Shown here: positions 36,100 through 44,887 of the stretch, piece by piece
How positions within the stretch are numbered: the stretch's first letter is position 1
How the letters are laid out: every line of letters starts with the position of its first letter
From: Algorimicrobium echini
GTDB taxonomy: Bacteria; Bacteroidota; Bacteroidia; Flavobacteriales; Flavobacteriaceae
Assembly: GCF_900115185.1 (NCBI RefSeq)
Contig: NZ_FOVN01000004.1
Location: 110,203 to 174,202, forward strand
Reading direction: 5' to 3'
Length of the DNA stretch: 64,000 nucleotides
Notes under the pieces: generated by a model
What the model saw: the letters and a program-made list of their open reading frames with translations, nothing else
Databases searched by the model: none
What the model was told of the DNA's origin: nothing
Program-made: the position numbers and the translations under genes

Positions 36100-39000
36100 A
36101 TGGCATTATTTCAAACATCAGTAATAAAAACATATCTGGCGCAACAAGATAATTCAGTAGTAGAGCGTGCCTATAAAAAATATACCAAGTATTTTCATAA
36201 TGCTACCATTCAAGAGAATATTAAAAACTCTAAAGAAGAACAGTACCAGGCAAAGTTTCTGGACGAACTATTTGTAAATGTCTTGGGGTATATCCTAAAT
36301 CCAAAGCCTGATTTTAATATCACTACCGAGTTTAAGAACCAAAAAGGAGCAGGAAAAGCAGATGGCGCTATTTTAAGCAAAGGAAACGCTATTGGTGTCA
36401 TAGAATTAAAAGGTACAAATACCAAAGATTTAGAAAGCATCCGTAAACAGGCGTTCGATTATAAAGCCAATCAAAAAGGCTGTGTGTATGTTATTACGTC
36501 CAATTTTGAGAAGTTGCGATTTTACATCAACGATGCTACCGAGTTTTTAGAGTTTAATCTCTTTCAGTTAGCGCCCGAAGAATTTGCTTTAATGTACCTA
36601 TGCTTACAAAAGGATAACATTCTTAACAATCTACCGCTAACCATTAAAGAAGCGTCTTTAGTTGAAGAAGACAAGATTACCAAACAGTTTTACAACGACT
36701 ATTCCGTATTTAAACGCGAACTCTTTAGAGACCTCGTAAAACGCAACGCCAAACGCATTAAAATGGATGCTGTCATTGCGAGCGAAGCGCGGCAATCTCT
36801 TGAAGAGAACAACGCGAATGAGAATAAAGCACTCGAAAAAAACGTAAAATTATCCCTATTCAAAAAATCACAGAAACTCATAGACCGTTTTCTGTTCATT
36901 TTCTTTGCCGAAGATAGAGACCTATTACCACCAAATTCAACCATACAGATATTAGATAAGTGGAAAGCCGACATCGATTTTGGTGACGAACGCCCATTAT
37001 ATAATCTCTTTAAACAATACTTTCATTTCTTGGATGAAGGCAGAAAAGGCACAACCTCAAGAGCAGAAATCTATGCCTACAATGGCGGATTGTTTAAACC
37101 GGATGCCATTATAGATAGTTTGGAGATTGATGATGATTTGCTGTACAAACACACTTATAAACTCGCTAAATACGATTTTAGCTCTCAAGTAGATGTCAAT
37201 ATTTTAGGGCACATCTTTGAAAACTCACTTAACGAAATAGAAAGCGTTAATGCCGAAATTGAAGGTGGCGAGTTCGATAAGCAAAAGAGCAAGCGCAAAA
37301 AAGATGGCGTGTTCTACACACCAAAATACATTACCAAATACATTGTAGAAAATACCGTTGGTAAACTTTGCCAAGAGAAAAAAGACCAATTAGGTTTTAA
37401 GGAAGAAGCCTATTTCGAGATAAAAAAAGGGACACACCAAAACACCAAAAAACAACTATTAGAAGTTTTAGATAATTACAGAGCGTGGTTACTGCAAATA
37501 ACCATTTGCGACCCAGCTTGTGGCTCTGGAGCATTCTTAAACCAAGCGTTAGATTTTTTGATTAAAGAACACCGTTACATCGATGAGCTAAAAGCAAAAG
37601 TATTGGGTGGTGGCTTCATATTAAGCGATATAGAAAACACCATTTTAGAAAACAATATTTATGGTGTGGACCTCAATGAAGAATCTGTAGAAATTGCCAA
37701 ACTATCCTTATGGTTACGCACTGCACAACCACGACGAAAACTCAACGATTTAAGCAACAATATAAAATGTGGTAACTCTTTAATAGATAGCAAAACTGTT
37801 GCAGGAGATAAAGCCTTTAACTGGCAACAAGAATTTCCACAGATATTTGATAAAGGTGGTTTTGATGTAATTATTGGCAATCCACCCTATGTAAGAAATG
37901 AGTTTATAGATACTGAATCAAAAAAATATCTTGAGAAAAGATATGAAGTGTTTACAGGTAAATCAGACTTATATGTTTTTTTCTTTGAAAAGTCATTAGT
38001 GAACTTAAAAGAAAATGGAAAGTGTGGTTTTATTGTATCAAGCAAGTACACCAAAACAAAATATGGTAAGCCTTTAATTGAATACTTACAGAATAATAGT
38101 AGAATTAATTCATTTATTGATTTTAGGGATTTAGATGTCTTTAGTGGGATAGTTGCTTATCCATCGATTATACTTTTTGATAAAGAAAAAATTAATTCTA
38201 ATAAATCAGAGTCTAAATTACTTGTAGTATCGGAAGAAAATTATCAAGAAGTTGAGAATAACTTTCAAAATTCAATCGAGGTGATACAATCTGAAATCTT
38301 TAAAAGATTAGGTTCTTGGTCAACAGGTTCTTTGGATAATAAATTGTTCTCTTTAATAAGAAAAATAGAAGATGAAAATAAAAAATTATCTGAAGTAATT
38401 GATAAACCTCAAGTTGGCATCAAAACTGGTTCTAATACTTCTTATATAATGAACAAAGAAGAAGTTCCCGAAGAAATTAAAAACTCTGTTTTATTAAAAG
38501 AATATTTAGTTGGAAGAGAGGTGAAAAAATACAATCCAATTGATACAGCAAACAAGATTGTGTTTCCATATGAACAATCAGAAAATCAAGTTTTAGCATT
38601 AATAGAAGATTTTAATAATCATAGAGAGGTTATAAGCTTTCTTGAAAAAGATAAGGACAAATTATCTAATAGAGCTATTATTGATAAAGGCATAGAAAAA
38701 GGAACTAAAAAGTGGTATGAATACCAACAGATTAAATTAAATTTTCCTTTTCGTGAAGAATACATTGTTTATCCTGATATATCGAGTGCAGTAAACTTTA
38801 CTATAGCAAAGGATGTTTTAATCGATATGACTTGTTTCGGATTACCAACTAATTCTAAAAGTGTGTTAGGTATTCTAAATTCAAAACTTATAGAAGTATA
38901 TCTTAATTCTGTATGTGTAAAAGCAAGAGGAGGTTATTTAAGATTGAAAAGCCAGTATATTTTAAACATTCCATTACCAGAAAATTTTGAGTCAAAAGAT

Positions 39001-39360
39001 TTAAATAGTGCTGTTACGTTAGTTTTGGATACTTATTCAAGTTTTAATGACCAGAAAAGAAAGTTTATAAATTTTGTTTTAAGCCAAAATAATATTTCCG
39101 TTAATAAAAAACTCGAAAACTGGCACGAATTAGACTTTTCAGACTTTATAAAAGAACTCAATAAGGCCATTAAAAAAGCAGGTGGTACACCATTGACCAA
39201 AAAAGACGAGTTTGAGTGGTTAGAGCTATTTGAAGACAACAAGAAAAAAGCCCAAGAGTTACAAACCCAAATTACCCAAACAGAAAAAACAATAGATAAT
39301 ATGGTGTACGATTTATATGGCTTAACAGAAGAAGAACGAGATATTATAGAAAACAGTTAA
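36100..39360 (+). CDS. Single-chain type IIG restriction endonuclease/methyltransferase
   Basis: 1086 residues. The N-terminal nuclease has a PD-(D/E)XK core, Asp88 and Glu102-Leu-Lys104 (KADGAIL ... GVIELKG). The gamma-class N6-adenine methyltransferase has motif I DPACGSGAF (471-479) and motif IV NPPY (594-597). The C-terminal 350 residues, ending in a coiled coil, fit a TaqI/Eco57I-like target recognition domain. One protein can therefore both methylate and cut. Residues 225-234 (VIASEARQSL) are the translation of a REP-like repeat. It is coupled to the XRE gene and may extend into the small gene after it. Confidence 0.92.
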   Translation: MALFQTSVIKTYLAQQDNSVVERAYKKYTKYFHNATIQENIKNSKEEQYQAKFLDELFVNVLGYILNPKPDFNITTEFKNQKGAGKADGAILSKGNAIGVIELKGTNTKDLESIRKQAFDYKANQKGCVYVITSNFEKLRFYINDATEFLEFNLFQLAPEEFALMYLCLQKDNILNNLPLTIKEASLVEEDKITKQFYNDYSVFKRELFRDLVKRNAKRIKMDAVIASEARQSLEENNANENKALEKNVKLSLFKKSQKLIDRFLFIFFAEDRDLLPPNSTIQILDKWKADIDFGDERPLYNLFKQYFHFLDEGRKGTTSRAEIYAYNGGLFKPDAIIDSLEIDDDLLYKHTYKLAKYDFSSQVDVNILGHIFENSLNEIESVNAEIEGGEFDKQKSKRKKDGVFYTPKYITKYIVENTVGKLCQEKKDQLGFKEEAYFEIKKGTHQNTKKQLLEVLDNYRAWLLQITICDPACGSGAFLNQALDFLIKEHRYIDELKAKVLGGGFILSDIENTILENNIYGVDLNEESVEIAKLSLWLRTAQPRRKLNDLSNNIKCGNSLIDSKTVAGDKAFNWQQEFPQIFDKGGFDVIIGNPPYVRNEFIDTESKKYLEKRYEVFTGKSDLYVFFFEKSLVNLKENGKCGFIVSSKYTKTKYGKPLIEYLQNNSRINSFIDFRDLDVFSGIVAYPSIILFDKEKINSNKSESKLLVVSEENYQEVENNFQNSIEVIQSEIFKRLGSWSTGSLDNKLFSLIRKIEDENKKLSEVIDKPQVGIKTGSNTSYIMNKEEVPEEIKNSVLLKEYLVGREVKKYNPIDTANKIVFPYEQSENQVLALIEDFNNHREVISFLEKDKDKLSNRAIIDKGIEKGTKKWYEYQQIKLNFPFREEYIVYPDISSAVNFTIAKDVLIDMTCFGLPTNSKSVLGILNSKLIEVYLNSVCVKARGGYLRLKSQYILNIPLPENFESKDLNSAVTLVLDTYSSFNDQKRKFINFVLSQNNISVNKKLENWHELDFSDFIKELNKAIKKAGGTPLTKKDEFEWLELFEDNKKKAQELQTQITQTEKTIDNMVYDLYGLTEEERDIIENS
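36771..36800 (+). repeat. REP-like palindromic repeat inside the type IIG coding region
   Basis: The sequence matches the dispersed pattern TCATTGCGAGCGAAGC...GCAATCTC with ATTGC/GCAAT arms. It is read in frame as VIASEARQSL. Related copies lie at 39714-39742 and, degenerate, at 53853-53882. Confidence 0.75.
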
Positions 39361-39363
39361 AAT

Positions 39364-39687
39364 ATGACAACAGAAGAAATGAAAGCAATGCGTTTAGAGG
39401 CATTTCTAAATAGAGCATACAAATTGGATAAAAGAATTAAAAGACCTTCAAAGGGAGAATACTATGCGCTTAAAAGAGCAGAAGAAAAGGGTAATCCACA
39501 AAAGGAACTTAAAACTTTAAAAAGCAGAATAGAACAAGCTATTGAAGTGTTTTTTAAACAATCCATTGACTATAAAACGGAAGAGAGTTTAAAAATTTTA
39601 AGCTCATTAAATGCACAAACCAATAACAGTAATGATTTAAGTTTAGTTATTGAAAAAGGATTAAAAATAACAGAGCAATTCAAATAA
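39364..39687 (+). CDS. Hypothetical helical protein after the restriction gene
   Basis: 107 residues, basic and predicted helical (MTTEEMKAMRLEAFLNRAYKLDKRIKRPSKGEYYALKRAEEKG). It starts three bases after the type IIG stop, so it is probably co-transcribed. No known domain is recognised. A small accessory or structural component of the restriction system is possible but not shown. Confidence 0.55.
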   Translation: MTTEEMKAMRLEAFLNRAYKLDKRIKRPSKGEYYALKRAEEKGNPQKELKTLKSRIEQAIEVFFKQSIDYKTEESLKILSSLNAQTNNSNDLSLVIEKGLKITEQFK

Positions 39688-39689
39688 AA

Positions 39690-39745
39690 GTCTGCCTTGA
39701 GCGCAGTCGAAAGGTCATTGCGAGAGCAACGAAGCAATCTCATAA
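39690..39745 (+). repeat. Composite of two REP-like repeats
   Basis: A TGCCTTGAGCGCAGTCGAAAGG unit (a word family scattered through many flavobacterial genomes) is followed directly by GGTCATTGCGAGAGCAACGAAGCAATCTCAT. The pair separates the restriction unit from the Argonaute/HEPN operon. Confidence 0.7.
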
Positions 39746-39763
39746 ACAGATAGTAAAAACAAA

Positions 39764-39810
39764 AAATATGGTAAAAAGTAGTAAAATATGGTATAAAGTT
39801 TGTACTTTTG
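39764..39810 (+). promoter_or_regulatory. Promoter of the HEPN/Argonaute operon with two 16-bp direct repeats
   Basis: AAATATGGTAAAAAGT (39764-39779) and AAATATGGTATAAAGT (39784-39799) differ at one base and start exactly 20 bp apart. They abut the -7 box TACTTTTG at 39803-39810. A good -33 element is absent, and the repeats occupy that position, so they may be operators or activator sites. Confidence 0.7.
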
Positions 39811-39816
39811 CAGTAA

Positions 39817-39861
39817 CAGTACACACCACGCTACCCATTAGAACAGCGTCCCAGGGTGTGT
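39817..39861 (+). ncRNA. Predicted structured leader RNA of the Abi_2/Argonaute operon
   Basis: ACACACC (39821-39827) pairs with GGTGTGT (39855-39861). ACGCT (39828-39832) pairs with AGCGT (39845-39849), stacked on the 5' side, with the bulge CCCAG and a 12-nt loop. The folding begins within about 11 bases of the -7 box, and the Abi_2 gene starts 49 bases after the hairpin. It may be a small RNA or a structured 5' leader. No strong U-run follows, so a separate short transcript is unproven. Confidence 0.5.
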
Positions 39862-39909
39862 CTTTTGCTTTATATACCTTCCTTTTGTTAAACAATAATA
39901 CAACCTTCA

Positions 39910-40827
39910 ATGTTTAGCAAAAAGCCAACTACCATACAACAACAGATTGCTCAATTACAAAAAAGAGGTTTGCAAATCTCTAATGTGCCATTGGCAGAAA
40001 AATACTTGGCTAATATAAGTTACTACCGTCTCGGTGAATATTGGTATGTAATGCAAGAAGATAAAGAAAATCACACCTTTAAACCTAATAGCAGATTTAA
40101 AGACGTAATAGCATTATATAATTTTGATGCAGAATTACGCTTATTATTATTTGATGTCATTGAAAAAATAGAAATTAGTTTACGAACCAAACTCATTTAT
40201 AATCTTTCACACGAAATTGACCCTTGGTGGTTCTGCAATTCAGAGATTTTTATTGATAGATTACAGTTTACACGAACACTTGCAAAAATTGAAGAAGAAA
40301 TCACCAGAGCAAGAAGCAAGGACATAACTATTAAAAACCATTTTAAAAAACATAAAGACGATTTAAGGTTTCCACCATCTTGGAAGTGTTTAGAGCAAGT
40401 AAGTTTCGGTAACTTATCAAAACTATATGGTAATTTAACACATAAGGTTAATTCTAAAGATAGTATTGCCCAAGAATTTGGTGCAGTTAATCATACCTAT
40501 TTACCAAGTTGGTTGCAATCTATTGCACAGATACGCAACTTTTGTGCGCATCACTCACGTCTATGGAATCGTAATCTTCCAGGTACGGTAAAGCTGTTGC
40601 CAAAACCACCTAATCCTTGGATTACAGATATAGATAATGTACCAAAACAGCACGAGTTTAGTAAGCTGTATGTACATATGTGTTTAATGAAATATCTATT
40701 AAATACCATACAGCCTAACAACCAATTTACAACCCGTTTAAATGATTTATTTATAAAATATCCTAATGTAGACCCAAATGCATTGGGAATGAAACTTAAT
40801 TGGCAAAAAGAACCTTTATGGCAATAA
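39910..40827 (+). CDS. Abi_2 (AbiD/AbiF-like) abortive infection protein with HEPN motif
   Basis: 305 residues. The Abi_2 pattern is clear: QQIAQLQKRGLQISNVPLAEKYLANISYYRLGEYWY, then FDAELRLLLFDVIEKIEISLRTKL. Near residue 205 IAQIRNFCAHHSRLWNR gives the HEPN RNase motif R209-x4-H214. Family members cause abortive infection in phage-infected cells; RNA cleavage by the HEPN fold is the expected activity. It is the first gene of a four-gene operon, with the Argonaute gene 17 bases downstream. Its own promoter and a structured leader lie upstream. Confidence 0.88.
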   Translation: MFSKKPTTIQQQIAQLQKRGLQISNVPLAEKYLANISYYRLGEYWYVMQEDKENHTFKPNSRFKDVIALYNFDAELRLLLFDVIEKIEISLRTKLIYNLSHEIDPWWFCNSEIFIDRLQFTRTLAKIEEEITRARSKDITIKNHFKKHKDDLRFPPSWKCLEQVSFGNLSKLYGNLTHKVNSKDSIAQEFGAVNHTYLPSWLQSIAQIRNFCAHHSRLWNRNLPGTVKLLPKPPNPWITDIDNVPKQHEFSKLYVHMCLMKYLLNTIQPNNQFTTRLNDLFIKYPNVDPNALGMKLNWQKEPLWQ

Positions 40828-40844
40828 TTTAAATACGAATACCA

Positions 40845-42956
40845 ATGCAAGAACACCTCAAAACTAACATACTCAACTTTAAATGGCCTAATAGTGCGCC
40901 TACCATTTATTTAACTTTAGAAGAAATTGAAGGTAGCCACCCCATCCATAAATCTAAATTTTCAAGGCAGATTAAAGAGGTGTTTCCAGATGCAGACTTA
41001 TCTAACACAGACCAAATATTTACAACATTTACAACAGAAATACCCAATGCACCAAGTATTAAGCTAAATTTAGTAGATGGTAGAGAATTAAGAATATACA
41101 AGCAATTCCTTAAACACCAATTAAGAAGCTATTTTAAATCTAAAGACTATATAGTAGTAAAAAACTTCGTTGGTGATGTACAAGTGTGGATGCCATCAAA
41201 AAAGGGGAATACAACAGACTATAACCTCTACTACAAATTTTCATTTAAAATACAGTTTGCAAAACTCACAGACCTACCAGAGTTAATTGTCTCTTACGAT
41301 GGTACATCAAAAGTCCTTACAACGTCGGTTAAGGATATTGAGGATTCAGAGTTAATAAGGCGTTGTGTATATGGTCAAAAAACGTTCAATTACCAAATGG
41401 ACCTCGACACAGAGGAAAAAGAAGAATTTTACAATACTATTCAGTTTGAGCAAGCATACCCAATTTTTAATTTGCCATTAGCACGGGCATTAGATATTCC
41501 TATTGAGGAACCTGTAAGGCCAGCCAACAAATACCAAAAGTACGTAGCACTTATTAATAATTTCGCTACCAATTATCTATTTACAGAAGATTTCAAAGCC
41601 ATATTTCCGTTTAAGACTGATGCGTTTATTGATGTGCCACTCAATCGTATCAACCATATCGACCCACAAGTAGGATTATTAGAATTTGGTAAAGACCAAT
41701 ACGGTAACAAGAAAACCCATTTAGTGCCTAAATTGGCAATGAATAACCTCAACCCTTACAAAAGACCAAACAACCAAAACATTAAGTTTTTCTTTGTGTA
41801 CCATACCTCACATAAAGAAGCAATTAAAACCTTTTACAACAATCTTAAAGCTGGTGTTACTGCGGATAAAAAGTATTTTAAAGGGATTGAGGCTTATGTA
41901 AACATTAAGGCTTCAACGTCTAAAGAACATTTTATTGAGTTTACCAATGAAAGCGACCCAATTCCAGAAATAGTTGAAAAGTTAGAGAGCTTAACCTTCG
42001 ACCACGATAATGTACGTTATGCAGCGTTCTATTTAAGTCCTTTCGATAAGTTTACACCAAATCCCGAAGACCGAGACATCTATATTCAAATCAAAGAACT
42101 CTTTTTAAATGAAGGCATTGTTACACAGGTTGTTGATTATGAAAAAATGGTGGTTAATATCGAAAATCAATACAACTTCCAATTCACATTACAAAATATG
42201 GCATTAGCTATTCACGCCAAATTAGGTGGTGCACCTTGGAAACTCGCAGTAACCGATAAAAAAGAATTAGTAATTGGTGTTGGTGCATTTACCAATCAAG
42301 GCGAAAACAGACGGTATATAGCAAGTGCCTTTAGTTTTCAAAACAATGGTTTATTTAGAAAGTTCGAATATTTTGACCAAAGCGAAACAGACCTATTGGC
42401 AGGAAGTATATGTAAAGCCATTAGAGATTTTACATCGGTTGCTGAAGCAGATAAAGTAGTCATTCACTTTTATAAGGAAATGAGCTACGAGGAACTAAAA
42501 CCTATTATAAGAGGGATGCATACATTAGGGTTGAAAATTCCTCTTTACATTTTAAATATCAATAAAACAGAAGCAGAAGATATTATTGCTTACGACCTCA
42601 ATTGGGGTAAAAAGTTAATGCCTGTAAGTGGCACATACATACGTATTAGCGAAAATCAATTCCTACTGTTTAATAATGCACGTTATCCTAATTCACAGCG
42701 ATATGCAGATACAGATGGTTATCCGTTTCCAATAAAAATTAAGGTAAGCAGTCCAGATGAAGATGCTTTTGAAGATGCAGACGTGGTTTTAGAGTTATTA
42801 ACACAGGTATATCAATTTAGCAGATTGTATTGGAAATCACTTCGACAACAAAATGTACCTATTACCATAAAATACCCAGAAATGGTAGCACAAATAGCAC
42901 CACGATTTAATAATGGTGTTCCAGACGATGCTAAAGATGCGTTATGGTTTTTATAA
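40845..42956 (+). CDS. Long prokaryotic Argonaute with inactive PIWI domain
   Basis: 703 residues, long-form size. The N-terminal region (YYKFSFKIQF ... ELIVSYDGTSKVL) resembles the N domain of long pAgos. The MID guide pocket keeps Y413, K417 and Q428 (YIQIKELFLNEGIVTQ) and K459 (HAKLGGAPW), in the spacing known from RsAgo. In PIWI the first catalytic Asp position is Gly480 (LVIGVGAF), and HFYKE (541-545) stands where active enzymes have the second Asp. The C-terminal SRLYWKSLRQQNVPITIKYPEMVAQI is a PIWI ending. It should bind a guide and target but not slice. Inactive long pAgos are known to act through partner effectors; the neighbours here are HEPN proteins. Confidence 0.87.
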   Translation: MQEHLKTNILNFKWPNSAPTIYLTLEEIEGSHPIHKSKFSRQIKEVFPDADLSNTDQIFTTFTTEIPNAPSIKLNLVDGRELRIYKQFLKHQLRSYFKSKDYIVVKNFVGDVQVWMPSKKGNTTDYNLYYKFSFKIQFAKLTDLPELIVSYDGTSKVLTTSVKDIEDSELIRRCVYGQKTFNYQMDLDTEEKEEFYNTIQFEQAYPIFNLPLARALDIPIEEPVRPANKYQKYVALINNFATNYLFTEDFKAIFPFKTDAFIDVPLNRINHIDPQVGLLEFGKDQYGNKKTHLVPKLAMNNLNPYKRPNNQNIKFFFVYHTSHKEAIKTFYNNLKAGVTADKKYFKGIEAYVNIKASTSKEHFIEFTNESDPIPEIVEKLESLTFDHDNVRYAAFYLSPFDKFTPNPEDRDIYIQIKELFLNEGIVTQVVDYEKMVVNIENQYNFQFTLQNMALAIHAKLGGAPWKLAVTDKKELVIGVGAFTNQGENRRYIASAFSFQNNGLFRKFEYFDQSETDLLAGSICKAIRDFTSVAEADKVVIHFYKEMSYEELKPIIRGMHTLGLKIPLYILNINKTEAEDIIAYDLNWGKKLMPVSGTYIRISENQFLLFNNARYPNSQRYADTDGYPFPIKIKVSSPDEDAFEDADVVLELLTQVYQFSRLYWKSLRQQNVPITIKYPEMVAQIAPRFNNGVPDDAKDALWFL

Positions 42957-42965
42957 AATAATGAT

Positions 42966-43700
42966 ATGTCAAGATTAAGAAGAAAAGAAACACTTGCATC
43001 TATAATGGGATTTGGTTTTATCCATTTTGAGTTTCATTTAATTGAAGATTATATGAATCATATGGAAACTCATTTTGAAATGGAATTGAAAAATATAGAG
43101 GTTGAGTATGATAATTTTCAAAAATCCAAAGAGGTTGATAAATCAGAATATTCCGAGGAATATTTAGACCACATACAGGATTCCTTTATTGACAATGTTT
43201 TTATGTTTAATGATGTTTACATCAAAAATTATAGAAACGCTCAAATCATACAACTGTATTCTTTTTTTGAAGATGTTTTAAAGCGTGGTTGCGACAGGTT
43301 TGCATCTTATAAACAAACAGACTACAGAGTAGATGACTTAAAAGGTAATAATGATATTGATAAGGTAAAGAAGTTCTTAAAGCAGTCAGCTAAAGTTGAT
43401 TTTTCGATACTCAATCCTGAATGGAGTTTTATCGATAATTTTAGACAAGTCCGTAATTTAGTTGTTCATCATAAGGGTATAATTAAAAACAACGATACCG
43501 TCAATAATAGTGATAAAAAGTTCAATAACATTAAGAGTTTTAGCAAAGGTAAGTTTACTTTAAAACAGTATGTCTCTTCACAAAATAGATTTGAAATAGT
43601 ACTTGATAATCCAAAATTCTTTAAAGAGATAGTAAATAACATTGAAAGTCTATTAGATAAAATAGGCAGTAAAGAAATGCCTTTAAACGAAGTAAAATAA
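42966..43700 (+). CDS. HEPN-motif protein in the Argonaute operon
   Basis: 244 residues. The only recognisable motif is RQVRNLVVHHKG, with R163-N164-x3-H168, the Rx4H pattern of HEPN RNases. The surroundings are helical, as in HEPN folds (a long acidic helix about 25-75 and FFEDVLKRGCDRF near 100). The start is nine bases after the Argonaute stop, and the stop is three bases before the DUF4238 gene. Whether it is an RNase toxin, an antitoxin-like partner of the Abi_2 protein or a scaffold is unknown. Confidence 0.72.
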   Translation: MSRLRRKETLASIMGFGFIHFEFHLIEDYMNHMETHFEMELKNIEVEYDNFQKSKEVDKSEYSEEYLDHIQDSFIDNVFMFNDVYIKNYRNAQIIQLYSFFEDVLKRGCDRFASYKQTDYRVDDLKGNNDIDKVKKFLKQSAKVDFSILNPEWSFIDNFRQVRNLVVHHKGIIKNNDTVNNSDKKFNNIKSFSKGKFTLKQYVSSQNRFEIVLDNPKFFKEIVNNIESLLDKIGSKEMPLNEVK

Positions 43701-43703
43701 AGT

Positions 43704-44807
43704 ATGTCAAACCCAATAAAACAACATTATATTCCACGTTCATATTTAAAGAACTTTGGAATTGAAGGTAGAAAAAGAAATTATTTTGTTGATGTTTATA
43801 AAACTGATGATGATATTCTTTTAGAACAGATTAGTACTAAAGATATTTGTTTTGAGAAAAACATATATACTATTCCAGCAGAATCTGATGAGATTAAATA
43901 TGCATTAGAAAAACATTACGCTGAAAATGTAGATAGTGAATTTCAAAAAGTCTATTCCCTGCTTATTGATGAAAAAGCTTTAACGGTAACCCAAGAAGAA
44001 AAAATACAGATACTCTACGTTTGTCTCTCACTATATTTTAGAACACCAAGAATTTTAAATCTTCAACGGAGTATGAATAATCAAATTTTTGATAAAGCAG
44101 CTCATACAGCAGATGAAGAAGGATTGATAAAAATGAACTTATATGGTGAAAAAATAAAGTTTCACATTGATGATATTGAAGCTGTAAAAAAAGAACATAA
44201 CGAACGTTCAAGAACGGTTTATTTAGTAAACCATTTAGAACAATGGGGGAATTTTGTAAAATATAAATATGACTGTACTATTAATGTTATTAAAATTAAT
44301 GATGCGAATGCACCTCTCATAACTTGCGATAATCCTGTATCCATCAGGCATTTTGAAACAAATCGTTTTCAAGGGTTATATGACCCAAGAGCAGTAATAA
44401 CTTTACCATTAGACCGCTCACATTATTTAGAAATTCATCCCAATGACTATGCAGATGGCCAAACAAGAATTAATCGACTTACACAAGATAGAGACTATGT
44501 ATTCACTACAAATGGAGTAACCCAACAGAATGCAGAAAAACTATTAATTGGTTATAAAGGAGATATTGATAAACATTTCGATATTCAAAGTCATTATGAA
44601 AAACCAGAAAATGGTGAGGAATTTGTCAAAAAAGCTAAATACAGAGCGGAACAAGCTCTAATTCTATTTGAGATTTTAAAGAAAAAAGGATTTGTTTCCA
44701 ATGAATTTATTGGTAAGCTAAAAGAGTTATTAGAACACCCTTATTGTAAGGATGACATACAAATGCTGAAGTATAAAAAAGTACTTTCTAAAATGGGTAA
44801 GTGGTAG
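43704..44807 (+). CDS. DUF4238 protein in the Argonaute operon
   Basis: 367 residues. The N-terminus KQHYIPRSYLKNFG is the DUF4238 hallmark. A later NAPLITCDNPVSIR and ITLPLDRSHYLEIHPND match the conserved middle of the family. The function of DUF4238 is not established; members are often found in defence neighbourhoods. It starts three bases after the HEPN gene and ends the operon; the gap after it holds the metal-cassette promoter. Confidence 0.82.
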   Translation: MSNPIKQHYIPRSYLKNFGIEGRKRNYFVDVYKTDDDILLEQISTKDICFEKNIYTIPAESDEIKYALEKHYAENVDSEFQKVYSLLIDEKALTVTQEEKIQILYVCLSLYFRTPRILNLQRSMNNQIFDKAAHTADEEGLIKMNLYGEKIKFHIDDIEAVKKEHNERSRTVYLVNHLEQWGNFVKYKYDCTINVIKINDANAPLITCDNPVSIRHFETNRFQGLYDPRAVITLPLDRSHYLEIHPNDYADGQTRINRLTQDRDYVFTTNGVTQQNAEKLLIGYKGDIDKHFDIQSHYEKPENGEEFVKKAKYRAEQALILFEILKKKGFVSNEFIGKLKELLEHPYCKDDIQMLKYKKVLSKMGKW

Positions 44808-44812
44808 TATAA

Positions 44813-44877
44813 TACTTTTGCAACATCATTTGCAACATCATTTGCAACACCATTGCATTAAATAATTTATATATTTG
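44813..44877 (+). promoter_or_regulatory. Promoter/operator region of the metal-efflux cassette
   Basis: Two TAnnTTTG boxes (TACTTTTG at 44813-44820 and TATATTTG at 44870-44877) flank a tandem array of the hexamer TTGCAA at 44818, 44830 and 44842, and TTGCAT at 44853, spaced 12, 12 and 11 bases. Adjacent hexamers form TGCAA-N6-TTGCA inverted repeats, a shape typical of Fur-family sites. The Fur-family regulator encoded at 50954 is the obvious candidate to bind here. Confidence 0.65.
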
Positions 44878-44887
44878 TCTAAATTAT

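Noticed and set aside
39364..39687. Antitoxin of the Abi_2 protein
   Set aside because: It lies upstream of the REP composite and of the Abi_2 promoter and is coupled to the type IIG gene instead.
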